Under the pieces are notes generated by a model. It had not been told where the DNA came from and ran no database searches. It saw only the letters and a program-made list of their open reading frames with translations. The translations under genes and the position numbers were made by a program. 64,000 nucleotides of DNA. Source: Microbacterium salsuginis. Lineage in GTDB: Bacteria > Actinomycetota > Actinomycetes > Actinomycetales > Microbacteriaceae. How positions within the stretch are numbered: position 1 is the first letter of the stretch; each line of letters opens with the position of its first letter. Below are positions 19,661 through 28,500 of the stretch, one piece after another. Location of the stretch: contig NZ_JABACI010000006.1 in NCBI RefSeq assembly GCF_012524205.1, positions 1 through 64,000 on the forward strand. The letters are read 5' to 3'.

Positions 19661-19690
19661 TTCGCGTGGCTCTCACGGACCGGGTAGGAT
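19661..19690 (+). promoter_or_regulatory. Predicted promoter of tRNA-Pro
   Basis: TTCGCG (19661-19666) and TAGGAT (19685-19690) are separated by 18 bases and lie 31 bases before the mature tRNA. The -10 is good; the -35 match is weak. Confidence 0.5.
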
Positions 19691-19721
19691 AGTCGAGTTG
19701 CCCGCGCGCAAGCGGGGGCAT

Positions 19722-19798
<77 letters not shown>

Positions 19799-19802
19799 CA
19801 TC

Positions 19803-19838
19803 GGCCCGGAACCTCTCACGAGGTTCCGGGCCTTTTTC
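19803..19838 (+). terminator. Rho-independent terminator of tRNA-Pro
   Basis: Perfect 13-bp arms (GGCCCGGAACCTC, 19803-19815, and its complement, 19820-19832) with a TCAC loop are followed by five T. This is the clearest intrinsic terminator in the window. Confidence 0.93.
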
Positions 19839-19931
19839 TCGCGTGCGGGTCGGGTGCCATGCGAAGAACGCGCGCCGGTTCCGGAGGCGGTCAACGGTTG
19901 CTGAAAGCGTCGGATCCGAAACGCTCGAACC

Positions 19932-20630
19932 ATGCAGTTCGCCGAAGTGCTGCCAGAGGACGCCCCCGACCCTCGTCTGGAATCCGGGCGGCGTCTGCTC
20001 GGCCTTCGATTCCCGCTCATGGGTCTGGTCCCGCAACCGGCGATCGAGGACGTGGACCGTCCCGGAATCATGGAGTCGACGGGCAGCGCGGGGCGATCGC
20101 AACTCGCGGTGAGCTTCTCGTACACGTTCTGGAGGAATCCCGACGATCGTGCCGACCCCGTGAATCTGAAGGACCTCGAACCGGAGGAGCAAGCGTCGAT
20201 CGAGACGGTTCCGCCGTGGCCTCGCCCTGCCTGGCTGATCGAGGCGGTGGAAATGATGCGTTATCCCCGACTCTGGGAAGCCGTTCGCACGTGCTGGTCC
20301 AGGGACGTTTCCGAATACACCACCCTGCAGCGCCAGCTCGTCGACCACACGAATCACATCCTCACGAACCAGTTCCGAGAGGAGTTGGGGCTCGCGCCCG
20401 GCCCGACCGAGGACGGCGCATGGATGGTCCGTCTGTCGTCGGTCAACACAGCCGCCCGACTCGAGATCGACGGCGTGGACGTACCGGCTGTCGAGATCGA
20501 CACCGACCCCTTCGTGTACGCCGTCGGCGCCCAGCTCCGTCCCGACGTCGTCACGACCGTCGTCATCGCACGGGATCACCTTCCCTACGTACGCCTAGCG
20601 CTACACACTCGGACTCCCGCAGCTCGCTGA
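19932..20630 (+). CDS. Hypothetical protein downstream of tRNA-Pro
   Basis: A 232-residue soluble protein I do not recognise. It is acidic, with many Trp and Pro (PPWPRPAWLIEAVEMMRYPR) and no signal peptide or membrane segment. The last third looks beta-rich (ARLEIDGVDVPAVEIDTD). The start lacks a clear ribosome site, so an internal start is possible. It directly follows a tRNA gene, a common landing place for transferred DNA, and it has no functional neighbours. Confidence 0.6.
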   Translation: MQFAEVLPEDAPDPRLESGRRLLGLRFPLMGLVPQPAIEDVDRPGIMESTGSAGRSQLAVSFSYTFWRNPDDRADPVNLKDLEPEEQASIETVPPWPRPAWLIEAVEMMRYPRLWEAVRTCWSRDVSEYTTLQRQLVDHTNHILTNQFREELGLAPGPTEDGAWMVRLSSVNTAARLEIDGVDVPAVEIDTDPFVYAVGAQLRPDVVTTVVIARDHLPYVRLALHTRTPAAR

Positions 20631-20781
20631 CGTAGGGGAAGGGGACGGCGCACGGGATGCGACGGACCGCCCCCCGCCTGCCGGGTCCGTAGCACGGACG
20701 ATCGCACCTGGACGGAGCCTGCAAAGCCGTGAGCGTGAGATCGATGTGTCGGCACCGCTTGGGTGTCGGTAGTGTCGGGCC

Positions 20782-21240
20782 GTGGCGATCTGGGAAGCGG
20801 GAGAAGGAATCGTTGAGTTCCCTGACGGTCGCCGATTTCGAGGGAGGGGACTTCACCGTCCGCTCGGTGCGGGAATCCGTCCGGAGTTCGGGGTATACCT
20901 GGTCGGTCGGGATCCCGGGGTCCTGGACTGGCCGAGCCACTGGCTGAAGTGGCGAGACTTCGGTCTTCCGCAATCGACTGACGACGCACTGATCGTTCTC
21001 CGGGAAGCCCACGCCCGGGCAGAGTCAGAACGCGTCGAGATCGCCTGCGACGGCGGCAACGGCCGCACGGGAACGGCGCTGTCGGTGCTTGCAATGATGA
21101 GCGGCATCGATCCGGAGAATGCCGTCAACTGGGTGCGCGCGCACTATCGGGCCACTGCGGTGGAGACACCTAGACAGCGCAGGTGGGTCAGTGAGGTCTC
21201 GGCGCGGCTCCGTGTCGAAGGAGAGCGTCCTGACGCGTAG
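20782..21240 (+). CDS. Protein-tyrosine-phosphatase-like protein
   Basis: A 152-residue protein with a Cys-x5-Arg phosphatase loop, CDGGNGRTGTALSVL, near residue 93. It matches the CxxGxxR(S/T) signature of dual-specificity/PTP enzymes. A general-acid Asp candidate lies in LKWRDFGLP. There is no signal peptide, so it should be cytoplasmic. The start is a GTG with a TAGTGT-like -10 a few bases upstream, which fits a leaderless message. Its substrate is unknown; it could act on phosphoproteins or phospholipids. Confidence 0.72.
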   Translation: MAIWEAGEGIVEFPDGRRFRGRGLHRPLGAGIRPEFGVYLVGRDPGVLDWPSHWLKWRDFGLPQSTDDALIVLREAHARAESERVEIACDGGNGRTGTALSVLAMMSGIDPENAVNWVRAHYRATAVETPRQRRWVSEVSARLRVEGERPDA

Positions 21241-21273
21241 CGGTCCGCGAGCGTAGTCGCGGCACCATCGCGT

Positions 21274-21540
21274 TCACCCGTAAGCCGAATTCCATCGACT
21301 TCGGCCGTGCCACGTCCTCCGCGTCCACATGCGGTCCTCGTGCGCGTCAACGGAGATGTTCTGCTGCATAACCGGGTGGCTGAACCCCTCGGGATCAACG
21401 GTGAACTCTCCTTCAGCGTGCCAACACCGAACTGGCACGATGCGTTGTCTCAGCAAGGTGAGTATGAACGCCACAGAACACGAGACCGATGCCGCGCGTA
21501 GCATCGGCCGGACCATGGCCCGCTTGCGCAGTGCGGGCAT
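21274..21540 (-). CDS. Possible small exported or membrane protein
   Basis: An 88-residue reading frame. ATG 21540 is preceded by AAGGAG at seven bases, one of the better ribosome sites in the window. The N-terminal is basic and then hydrophobic (AASVSCSVAFILTLL), like a signal peptide or membrane anchor, followed by a polar segment. I recognise no family. It may be a real small gene or a remnant; other frames here are equally open. Confidence 0.35.
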   Translation of the reverse strand: MPALRKRAMVRPMLRAASVSCSVAFILTLLRQRIVPVRCWHAEGEFTVDPEGFSHPVMQQNISVDAHEDRMWTRRTWHGRSRWNSAYG

Positions 21541-21588
21541 GAGCTCACTCCTTCGGCCGCAGCGGCCTTGCGCAGGGGAACCGGGCCG

Positions 21589-21622
21589 CCACAGGACGTT
21601 TTCAGTCGCGAACGTCCTGTGG
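21589..21622. repeat. Perfect 12-bp inverted repeat
   Basis: CCACAGGACGTT (21589-21600) and its exact complement (21611-21622) flank a 10-base spacer. There is no T-tract in either direction. It lies 54 bases past the leftward DHFR-like stop and about 50 bases before the small leftward reading frame, so it may act as an operator or a weak terminator. Confidence 0.6.
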
Positions 21623-21675
21623 AGGCGTGTTTCTCCTGTGGAGGAGTGCCGGAACGGATGCCGCAGCCCGACCTC

Positions 21676-22254
21676 TCACCCGTGCAGGGTCGGGTGGTAG
21701 GTGAGCTCGAGGGTGCGGCCGTCGAGCTGCACGGTGTCGATCAGCTCGAGGTCGAAGTCCTCGGCGCCCTCGAAGATGCGGTCCATGCCGGTGCGCCCGG
21801 TGATCACCGGGAACAACGTCACCTGCACGACGTCGACTAGGCCCGCCGCCATCAGCGCCCGGTTGAGCGACAGGCTTCCGTGGGAGCGCAGCGGCACGTC
21901 GGACTCCTCTTTCAAGCGGCGCACGACATCGACCCCGCCACCGCGCGCGACGGTGGCATCGTGCCAGTCGAGCGGCTCTTCGAGCGTGTCGGAGACGACG
22001 ATCGTGGGCAGCGTGATCATGCGGGTCACCCACGGGTCGCGGACGTCGGACTCCTCCGTGCTCTCGGCCAGCATGCGGGCGAAGTCCTGATAGGTGTGCG
22101 CCCCCAGAACCAGCCGCTGGTCTTCGCCGTACAGGGCGAGACGGTGTGCGAGCAGCTCCGGGCCCTGCTTGCCCCAGTAGCCGGTCCAGTCGCCGCCGGC
22201 GGCGCCGAAGCCGTCGAGGCTGGAGAAGACGTCGAAGGTGTACGTCGCGGTCAT
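21676..22254 (-). CDS. Dihydrofolate reductase-family protein (RibD-C type)
   Basis: A 192-residue protein of the RibD C-terminal/DHFR-like fold. It begins TYTFDVFSSLDGFGA, has the LVLGAHTYQDFARM block and ends with VTLFPVITGRTGMDRIFEG, all common to this widespread reductase group. It is not the housekeeping folate enzyme. Substrate unknown. ATG 22254 follows an AAGGAG ribosome site at eight bases. Confidence 0.88.
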   Translation of the reverse strand: MTATYTFDVFSSLDGFGAAGGDWTGYWGKQGPELLAHRLALYGEDQRLVLGAHTYQDFARMLAESTEESDVRDPWVTRMITLPTIVVSDTLEEPLDWHDATVARGGGVDVVRRLKEESDVPLRSHGSLSLNRALMAAGLVDVVQVTLFPVITGRTGMDRIFEGAEDFDLELIDTVQLDGRTLELTYHPTLHG

Positions 22255-22407
22255 GATGGACTCCTTGTGTCGGTTCGGTACGGCGGCCGCCGGTCGGTGC
22301 CGCCTCTCACCACTGCTACGAACGTCCCACCCCCGATCCGACACCTTCGCGGCGGATTTCTCCATCCATCCGGGCGAACCTCTGGCATACTCACGCGTGG
22401 TGATGCG

Positions 22408-22986
22408 ATGACGGCGAATCTGGACACGCGCGCGGGCCGGCCGTGGATCTTCCGACGGTGGCCGGCGATCGCTGCGGTCCTCTTCGCGGCTGCGCTGTCG
22501 GTGGCGCTGTGGGTGGGCTTCAGCGATACGGCGCAGGCCTCGCAGGTGCTGACGGCTGCCGGATTCGTTTACCTGGGTTCCGCGGCGCTCGGCTCCCGGC
22601 GTGCGGCGTGGCCCCTGTTCGGGCTCACGTTCGTGGTCATCGGGATCGGCTATGCCGTGCCCGGCTTCGACCCGACGTGGGTGCTGCTCGGCGGAGGTGC
22701 GGTGCTGGCGGTCCTCGGGTTCGTGCGCGGTGCGATCCGGCCCGGGTGGGGTCTGCCACTGCAGCTGCTCGCGATGGCGGTGATCGCGGCGGTGGCCGTC
22801 GCCGTCATGTTCATCGGCCAGCCGGCCGCCGGTCTGCTCGTCGGGGTCGGCCTCCTCGCTCACGCGTCGTGGGATGTCGTGCACTTCCGCGCCCGGCGCG
22901 TCGTCATGCCGTCGATGGCGGAGTTCTGCGCCGTGCTCGACACGCTCCTCGGTCTCGTCGTGATCGCGGCGGCGTTTCTGCGCTGA
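22408..22986 (+). CDS. Hypothetical integral membrane protein
   Basis: A 192-residue membrane protein with about six hydrophobic helices after a short basic N-terminal (RAGRPWIFRRWP). A conserved-looking cytoplasmic/turn motif LLAHASWDVVHFRARRVV precedes the last helix. I do not recognise a family. It is divergent from the DHFR-like gene, sharing the 150-bp region between them. Confidence 0.75.
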   Translation: MTANLDTRAGRPWIFRRWPAIAAVLFAAALSVALWVGFSDTAQASQVLTAAGFVYLGSAALGSRRAAWPLFGLTFVVIGIGYAVPGFDPTWVLLGGGAVLAVLGFVRGAIRPGWGLPLQLLAMAVIAAVAVAVMFIGQPAAGLLVGVGLLAHASWDVVHFRARRVVMPSMAEFCAVLDTLLGLVVIAAAFLR

Positions 22987-23079
22987 TCGCGTCCCCGCGT
23001 AGCGCGCGCCACGTGCTTGGGCAAGCCCCTGGAAGCTGGCCGCGAACGGTCGGAGGGTGGTGCCGAGAGGAGGGCGACC

Positions 23080-23394
23080 ATGCATGAGCACAACGAACAG
23101 GCCGAGAGCCACGTCACGACCGACCACGACGAGATCCGGCGATGGGCGGATGACCGGCACGCGAACCCCGCGACGGTCGACGACCCGCAGAATCCCGGCG
23201 GGATCGGTGCGCTGCGGTTCGACTTCGACTTCGGGTTCGACACCGAGACCAGCGACCTGCGCCAGATCAGCTGGGACGAATGGCTCGCCGCGTTCGATGA
23301 GCGCGGACTGAGCTTCTCGTACCAGGACACGCGGGCCGACGGGTCACCGTCGAACTACTTCACGCTGGAGGAGCACCGCACCGGCACCACCTGA
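23080..23394 (+). CDS. Small acidic cytoplasmic protein
   Basis: A 104-residue acidic protein (FDFDFGFDTETSDLRQISWD) with no membrane segment. ATG 23080 follows GAGAGGAGGGCGACC, a strong ribosome site, which supports expression. Function unknown; no link with the neighbours is apparent. Confidence 0.72.
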   Translation: MHEHNEQAESHVTTDHDEIRRWADDRHANPATVDDPQNPGGIGALRFDFDFGFDTETSDLRQISWDEWLAAFDERGLSFSYQDTRADGSPSNYFTLEEHRTGTT

Positions 23395-23442
23395 GCACGG
23401 CCACGGTCCATTTCGCACGCCCTCGTGCGAGACACTGGGGCG

Positions 23443-24012
23443 ATGGGTTTCACGCGCGCAGAGCTCGAGTCGCACCGCGGCCGAAGCGTGCCCGATCTCA
23501 TGCCGAGCCATCCCGCCCTGGTCTTCGTGGGCATCAACCCGGGGCTGTGGACGGCGGCGACCGGTGTTCACTTCGCCCACCCCGGGAACCGCTTCTACCC
23601 GGCCCTTGTGGCGGCCGGAATCATCCCGCGGCTGCCTCGCATAGATGACGAAGGCCTGCCCGAGGCCGACCGGCGGATGTTCCTCGACGCCGGCATCGGC
23701 ATCTCCAACGTGGTGCATCGCGCGACCGCCCGCGCCGACGAGCTCGCTCGGACGGAGCTGCGGGAAGGGGCGGACCGATTGGCTCAGGATGCCGCCCGCT
23801 GGCGTGCTCGCGTGGTCGCGGTCGTCGGGCTCACGGCCTACCGTCAGGGGTTCGGGCGCCCGCGTGCCACGGGCGGTCGTCAGCCCGAGACGCTGGCGGG
23901 TTCCGAGCTCTGGGTGGTGCCCAACCCCAGCGGGCTGAACGCGCATGACACCGTCGCGACCCTCGCAACGGCGTACGCCGCACCCGCGCGGGCGGCCGGG
24001 GTCATCGCATGA
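23443..24012 (+). CDS. mug: Mismatch-specific uracil-DNA glycosylase (Mug-like)
   Basis: A 189-residue G:U/T-mismatch glycosylase. The active-site region is FVGINPGLWTAATGVHFAHP, with Asn in the GINPG motif, and the DNA-contacting motif is NPSGLNAH near the C-terminal. It removes uracil or ethenocytosine opposite G in base-excision repair (family knowledge). The ATG chosen is the second of two in frame. Its stop overlaps the next gene by four bases. Confidence 0.9.
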   Translation: MGFTRAELESHRGRSVPDLMPSHPALVFVGINPGLWTAATGVHFAHPGNRFYPALVAAGIIPRLPRIDDEGLPEADRRMFLDAGIGISNVVHRATARADELARTELREGADRLAQDAARWRARVVAVVGLTAYRQGFGRPRATGGRQPETLAGSELWVVPNPSGLNAHDTVATLATAYAAPARAAGVIA

Positions 24013-24458
24013 ACGATGCCGTGAAGCCCGGTGCGGACACGGCGGTCTCAGGGCGGCCCCGCCGGACGGTTCGCACGCGTCGGATCGCGGCCATCATCCT
24101 CCTCGCCGGCGTGGTCGTCACGGGGCTCGCGGTGCATGGCCTGCTCCCCGATACTGCGGCGACCGATATCGCCGGTGACGCGCTCTACGCGGCGGCCGCG
24201 TACCTCGCTCTGGTCGTAATCGCGGCACGCCTTCCCGTCCTCGCGACCGGTGGCATCGCCGCGGCGTGGTGCGTGGGTGTCGAGTTGTTCCAGCTCACGG
24301 GGCTGCCGTCGGTGTGGGGCGCGAGCTTCGCACCGGCGACCCTGGTGTTCGGCACGGTGTTCGACGGTCGCGATCTCGTCGTCTATGTCGTCACGATCGC
24401 GACACTGACCGCGCTCGACTGGGCACTGGGCTTCGTCAACCCGGCGCGTCGGGCCTGA
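24009..24458 (+). CDS. DUF2809-type membrane protein
   Basis: A 149-residue membrane protein with about four helices. The pattern ALYAAAAYLALVVIAARLP and CVGVELFQLTGLPS matches the DUF2809 group. ATG 24009 overlaps the mug stop (ATGA). The 3' end overlaps the convergent oxidoreductase gene by 23 bases. Function unknown. Confidence 0.82.
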   Translation: MNDAVKPGADTAVSGRPRRTVRTRRIAAIILLAGVVVTGLAVHGLLPDTAATDIAGDALYAAAAYLALVVIAARLPVLATGGIAAAWCVGVELFQLTGLPSVWGASFAPATLVFGTVFDGRDLVVYVVTIATLTALDWALGFVNPARRA

Positions 24459-25149
24459 TCCCGCGAGCACGCGCGACCATGCGCCCGCGCTGCGATGCCG
24501 GGAACCGGTCGAGCATCGCGCGAAGCTCGACCGCGTCGACGTCGGCGCCGAAGGCCTCTGCGCCGGGCTCGAGCTTGATGCCCTCGGCGAGCGGACCCGC
24601 GACCACCGGGTCGAAGCCGAAGGCGTCGACGAGACGTGCGACGATCGCGAGGTCGCCCGCGTCGTCACCGGCGATCGCGATGGCCTTGCGCCCGGAGGCG
24701 CCGGCCGGCCGCGCCTCGTCGTCCAGATCCCGATAGCCCATGTGGTTGAACGCCTTCACGACCCGCGAGCCGGCGAGGAAGCCCTGCACGATCTCGCTCG
24801 TCGAGGTGCGCAGGTCGGCGAAGTCGTCCCGGAGCCCGTCGACCTCCCACCAGTAGTTCATCGCGTCGATCACGAGCATGCCCCGGAGCGCCTCGACGGG
24901 GAGGTCGCGGTAGCGGGGGAGCGGGAGCGCAAGAACGACGGCATCCGACTCACGGACGACGACGGATGCCTCGGCCGCGGTCGCCGCCGGACCCAGCGCC
25001 GCGACCTGCGAGGCGATGCGTCCCGGGCTGCCGGAGCCGGCGACGAGGACGTGATACCCGGCATTCACGGCAAGACGCGCGAGCACGAGCCCTACCCTGC
25101 CGGCGCCGAGGATCCCGACGACGCGGATGCTCTCGTCGCCTGCGCCCAC
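24436..25149 (-). CDS. NAD(P)-binding F420 reductase-like protein
   Basis: A 237-residue Rossmann protein resembling the coenzyme-F420-dependent NADP reductase family. GILGAGRVGLVLARLAVNAG forms the nucleotide site near residues 12-30; DAVVLALPLPRYRDLP and IDAMNYWWEVDG follow. The length and C-terminal half fit the group. Whether it uses F420 cannot be told from sequence. GTG 25149 was preferred to a longer in-frame start because conserved sequence begins just after it. Confidence 0.83.
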   Translation of the reverse strand: MGAGDESIRVVGILGAGRVGLVLARLAVNAGYHVLVAGSGSPGRIASQVAALGPAATAAEASVVVRESDAVVLALPLPRYRDLPVEALRGMLVIDAMNYWWEVDGLRDDFADLRTSTSEIVQGFLAGSRVVKAFNHMGYRDLDDEARPAGASGRKAIAIAGDDAGDLAIVARLVDAFGFDPVVAGPLAEGIKLEPGAEAFGADVDAVELRAMLDRFPASQRGRMVARARGIRPDAPG

Positions 25150-25262
25150 AGCGCCAGCGTAGCCCGACGAGCGGGCGTCACTGGAGCCGGCCAGCAGCCA
25201 CACACCTCGGCCGCGAGGCCTGCGCGGTTGCGGCATCTGTCATCGCGACCGACCATGGACTC

Positions 25263-26219
25263 ATGGGGGATGAATCGACAGCGAACGGCGCCCCCGCGAC
25301 GGGGGATGCGGGCGGCGGCCGGCGGCGGGCCGTCTGGTGGGCGCTGGCCGGCGCAGCGGTCTTCCTGATCGCTGCCATCGTCGTGGGTGTGCTGCGCGGC
25401 GTTCCGGCGGACGAGGGCGCTGCGGCGACCCCATCACCGAGCGCGACAGCCACCACGACACCCACCCCCGCTCCGACGGCCTCGCCGACTCCGACCGTCG
25501 CAGGCTTCCCGCAGAACGCGAACCCGTACGATGTGTCGACGCTCCCGCAGGTGAACGTGTTCGCCGTGATCCCGTCGCTACCAGTCGATGACTCGCCCTT
25601 CGGTCCCACCACCGCGGAGCGCGCGGTCCCGCTCGGGGTCGGTGCGCCGGTCTGGGCCGATCCTCGCGGCGAGCCGGTGGCCTACCTGCCGCGCGAATAC
25701 GCCTACGACGGCACGACGGTGCCGGTCATCGAGCGGCAGGAGCACTGGATCAAGGTGCTGCTGACGGGACGGCAGGCCATGCCGTCGCAGGGCAACCCGG
25801 CGCAGGTGGCGGGATGGCTGCGCGTCTCGGACGTCGAGGTCGCGCCGTCCACAGAGACCGTCGTGGTCAGCATCTCGGCCCGCACGATCGACATCGTCCG
25901 CAACGGCGTGGCCGAGCGGATCGCCGGAGACTTCGCGTGGGGCACCGACGCCACACCCACCCCCGTGGGTCGTGCGTTCATCATGACCACCCGCGTCGTG
26001 CCCGAGTACGGCTACACGCGCGGCCATCCGATCGTGTATCTGTCGGTGCAGTCGCCGACGCTGGACGGCTTCGGGGGAGCGGATGCCGCGGTCACCGCCT
26101 TCCACTATCACGACGATCGCTCGGGACCGATCTCGAACGGATGCCTCCGCGTCGACCCCGAGGCGATCACCAAGCTGTCGGCTCTCCCGCTCGGAACGCC
26201 GGTGATCGTGAACCCGTGA
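25263..26219 (+). CDS. L,D-transpeptidase, membrane-anchored
   Basis: A 318-residue cell-wall enzyme. One N-terminal transmembrane segment (about 24-46) is followed by a Thr/Pro/Ser-rich wall-spanning linker (about 55-80), an SH3-like region and the YkuD catalytic domain. The active-site motif is FHYHDDRSGPISNGCLRV, with catalytic Cys near residue 301; the usual SHGC is SNGC here. It cross-links peptidoglycan through 3-3 bonds or attaches wall polymers (family role). It is transcribed alone. Confidence 0.9.
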   Translation: MGDESTANGAPATGDAGGGRRRAVWWALAGAAVFLIAAIVVGVLRGVPADEGAAATPSPSATATTTPTPAPTASPTPTVAGFPQNANPYDVSTLPQVNVFAVIPSLPVDDSPFGPTTAERAVPLGVGAPVWADPRGEPVAYLPREYAYDGTTVPVIERQEHWIKVLLTGRQAMPSQGNPAQVAGWLRVSDVEVAPSTETVVVSISARTIDIVRNGVAERIAGDFAWGTDATPTPVGRAFIMTTRVVPEYGYTRGHPIVYLSVQSPTLDGFGGADAAVTAFHYHDDRSGPISNGCLRVDPEAITKLSALPLGTPVIVNP

Positions 26220-26239
26220 ACCGGGCCCGTGGGCGCGGG

Positions 26240-27331
26240 TCACACGAACGGGCGCGAGGCATCGATGATCCGGCGTAGGCACACCAGCGCCGCCAGTTCG
26301 TCGGCGCTCTCCGACGCTGACGCCGGCAGGCGTTCGTCGATCGTCCGCTGGAACCCGTCGACGGCCGCCGTCGCGGCGTCCAGCCGGTCGGAGGCCTCGT
26401 CCGCGCCCAGCGGGGTTCCGACGATGTCGGCCACGCGGTGGATCGCGGCGGCCAGCGTTTCACGCTGAGCAGGCCCGAGGCTCGGACTGCGGCTCTCCTG
26501 CATCCTCAGCAGCAGATCGACGAGGTCACGCGTCAGGAACGACGTGCGTTCGAGCGCCGACATCCGCTGAGCGTTCTCCTGTTGCACCTCGCCGCGGACG
26601 CGACGGCCACGGGGGTTGCCGCGACTGCTCTCCTCGGCTTCGCGCACTTCGTCGCCGACGGCAGCGATGGTGTCTCCCAGTTCACCCAGGGCCGCTCCGA
26701 GCCGGTTCGCGTCCAGACCGCCGGCCGCGACCGCCTCGGCGAGCTCTTCGAGTCGTTCGGTGACGACGCTCCGCAGGGCCGACAGGCGCCCGCTCGCGCG
26801 CCTCAGGTACAGCGGTGGGAACACCAGCAGGTTGACCGCCAGCCCGACCACCACTCCGAAGGCCATCGTCACCAGGTACGAGATCGAGAATTCGTCTGCG
26901 TCGCTGCCGCCGAGGAGCAGCACGAAGAGCGCGGCGAGCGCGACCCAGTCGCCCCCCGCGCCCAGGCGCCGTATCCCGCCTGCCAGCACTCCGGCCGCGA
27001 TCACGATGGCAAGTCCCACGCCGCCGGGGGCGCCTGCTCGGACGAGCAGCAGGCCGGCCAGTCCCAGTGCGATCCCCAGCCCGAGGCCCACAAGTGCCTC
27101 GAGACCCACGCGGGCCGACCGCGCCAGGGTCGGGTACATCGTGACCAGGGCGCCGAGCGGTGCGTAATACGAGTACTGGTCCTCCGCGAACGGGATGAAC
27201 GGCGCGAGGTACCACGCGAGCACCGCGGCCAGAGCGGTCTTGCCTGCCAGCAGCAGCCGCGGCTGGTTCGCCACCTCCGACGTCCACTCGGCGACCCGCC
27301 GGCGGACGACGTGTGTGCGCTTCTCTGTCAC
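26240..27331 (-). CDS. FUSC-family (aromatic acid exporter-like) protein
   Basis: A 363-residue protein with about six N-terminal transmembrane helices (residues 28-190) and a helical cytoplasmic C-terminal half. The PRLLLAGKTALAAVLAWYLA and YYAPLGALVTMYPT blocks are typical of FUSC/ArAE transporters. Half-size forms like this probably dimerise. The substrate is unknown. The start is a GTG. Confidence 0.87.
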   Translation of the reverse strand: MTEKRTHVVRRRVAEWTSEVANQPRLLLAGKTALAAVLAWYLAPFIPFAEDQYSYYAPLGALVTMYPTLARSARVGLEALVGLGLGIALGLAGLLLVRAGAPGGVGLAIVIAAGVLAGGIRRLGAGGDWVALAALFVLLLGGSDADEFSISYLVTMAFGVVVGLAVNLLVFPPLYLRRASGRLSALRSVVTERLEELAEAVAAGGLDANRLGAALGELGDTIAAVGDEVREAEESSRGNPRGRRVRGEVQQENAQRMSALERTSFLTRDLVDLLLRMQESRSPSLGPAQRETLAAAIHRVADIVGTPLGADEASDRLDAATAAVDGFQRTIDERLPASASESADELAALVCLRRIIDASRPFV

Positions 27332-27488
27332 GCTGCTCCTCTCGTCACAGGGGCCTTCGACGGCACAGATGGCGGGGCTCTCCCGCTACGGTAGGCGGTG
27401 CACCTGAGCGAACAGTCATCACCAGCCACGGTCACACGCGTGGCGACACCGGGCGGTTCTTCTCGGCCGCCGACGAAAGGAACATTTG

Positions 27489-28481
27489 ATGCAGCAGCGC
27501 TCCCTCGGACGCACCGGTCGATCGGTCTCGGCGGTCGGGCTCGGAACGTGGCAGCTCGGAGCCGACTGGGGTGCGGTCAGCGAAGAGGACGCGACCGCGG
27601 TGCTCGCGGCATCCGTCGATCGCGGCGTGTCCCTCTTCGACACCGCCGACGTCTACGGCGACGGACGCAGCGAGACGATCATCGGCCGGTTCCTCGCGGA
27701 GCGGCCCGGTCATGGCATCTCGGTGGCCACCAAGATGGGCCGGCGGCTCGCGCAGGAGCCTGAGAATTACTCGCCCGACAACTTCCGGCAGTGGACCGAT
27801 CGCTCGCGTCGCAACCTCGGTGTCGACACGCTCGACCTGGTGCAGCTGCACTGCCCGCCCACCGCGGTGATCGAGGATGCCGCCACCTATGACGCGCTCG
27901 ACGCGCTCGTCGCCGACGGCGCCATCGCCGCCTACGGGGTGTCGGTCGAGACGTGTGCCCAGGCGCTCGCGGCGATCGCCCGCCCGAATGTCACGAACGT
28001 GCAGATCATCTTCAACCCGTTCCGGCTGAAGCCCCTCGACGAGGTGCTGCCGGCCGCCGCATCCGCCGGAGTGGCGATCTTCGCACGCGTGCCGCTCGCG
28101 TCGGGCCTTCTCTCTGGCCGCTACACATCGTCGACCACCTTCGCCGAGAACGACCACCGCACCTACAACCGCCACGGCGAGGCATTCGACCGCGGCGAGA
28201 CGTTCTCGGGTGTCGACTACGAGACGGGACTGGATGCCGCGGCCGAGCTCGCCGCAGCGCTCCCGGCGGGAATCACCCTGCCCGCGGCCACGCTGGCGTG
28301 GATCGCGGCGCAGCCGGGCGTCACCAGCGTGATCCCCGGTGCGCGCAACGTGCGACAGGCGCAGTCCAACGCGGACGCCGCAGCCCTGCTCGAGGGCGGC
28401 TTCGACATCGGCGCGTTCGACGCCGTCGTGCGCGACGTGTACGACCGTCGCCTGCGCGAGGCGATCCACCCCCAGTGGTGA
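27489..28481 (+). CDS. Aldo/keto reductase
   Basis: A 330-residue NADPH-dependent aldo/keto reductase. The catalytic Asp/Tyr pair lies in FDTADVYGDGRSE, Lys in VATKMGRR and His in VQLHCPP. The cofactor end GVTSVIPGARNVRQA is intact. ATG 27489 has an AAAGGAAC ribosome site; a TTG lies directly before it. Substrate unknown. It is convergent with the beta-helix gene across a long palindromic element. Confidence 0.93.
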   Translation: MQQRSLGRTGRSVSAVGLGTWQLGADWGAVSEEDATAVLAASVDRGVSLFDTADVYGDGRSETIIGRFLAERPGHGISVATKMGRRLAQEPENYSPDNFRQWTDRSRRNLGVDTLDLVQLHCPPTAVIEDAATYDALDALVADGAIAAYGVSVETCAQALAAIARPNVTNVQIIFNPFRLKPLDEVLPAAASAGVAIFARVPLASGLLSGRYTSSTTFAENDHRTYNRHGEAFDRGETFSGVDYETGLDAAAELAAALPAGITLPAATLAWIAAQPGVTSVIPGARNVRQAQSNADAAALLEGGFDIGAFDAVVRDVYDRRLREAIHPQW

Positions 28482-28500
28482 GCGCCGCCGGGGCGTCCGG

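Larger units (their letters stand above)
21241..21675. other. 435-bp weakly coding region
   Basis: Between the phosphatase-like gene and the DHFR-like gene no conserved coding sequence is evident. The stretch has lower G+C than its surroundings by eye. It holds a possible small leftward gene (21274-21540) with a good ribosome site and a perfect 12-bp inverted repeat (21589-21622). Confidence 0.6.

Noticed and set aside
20563..21012. A 149-codon leftward frame overlapping the phosphatase-like gene
   Set aside because: It has no ribosome site or recognisable pattern, and the opposite frame carries the phosphatase loop.
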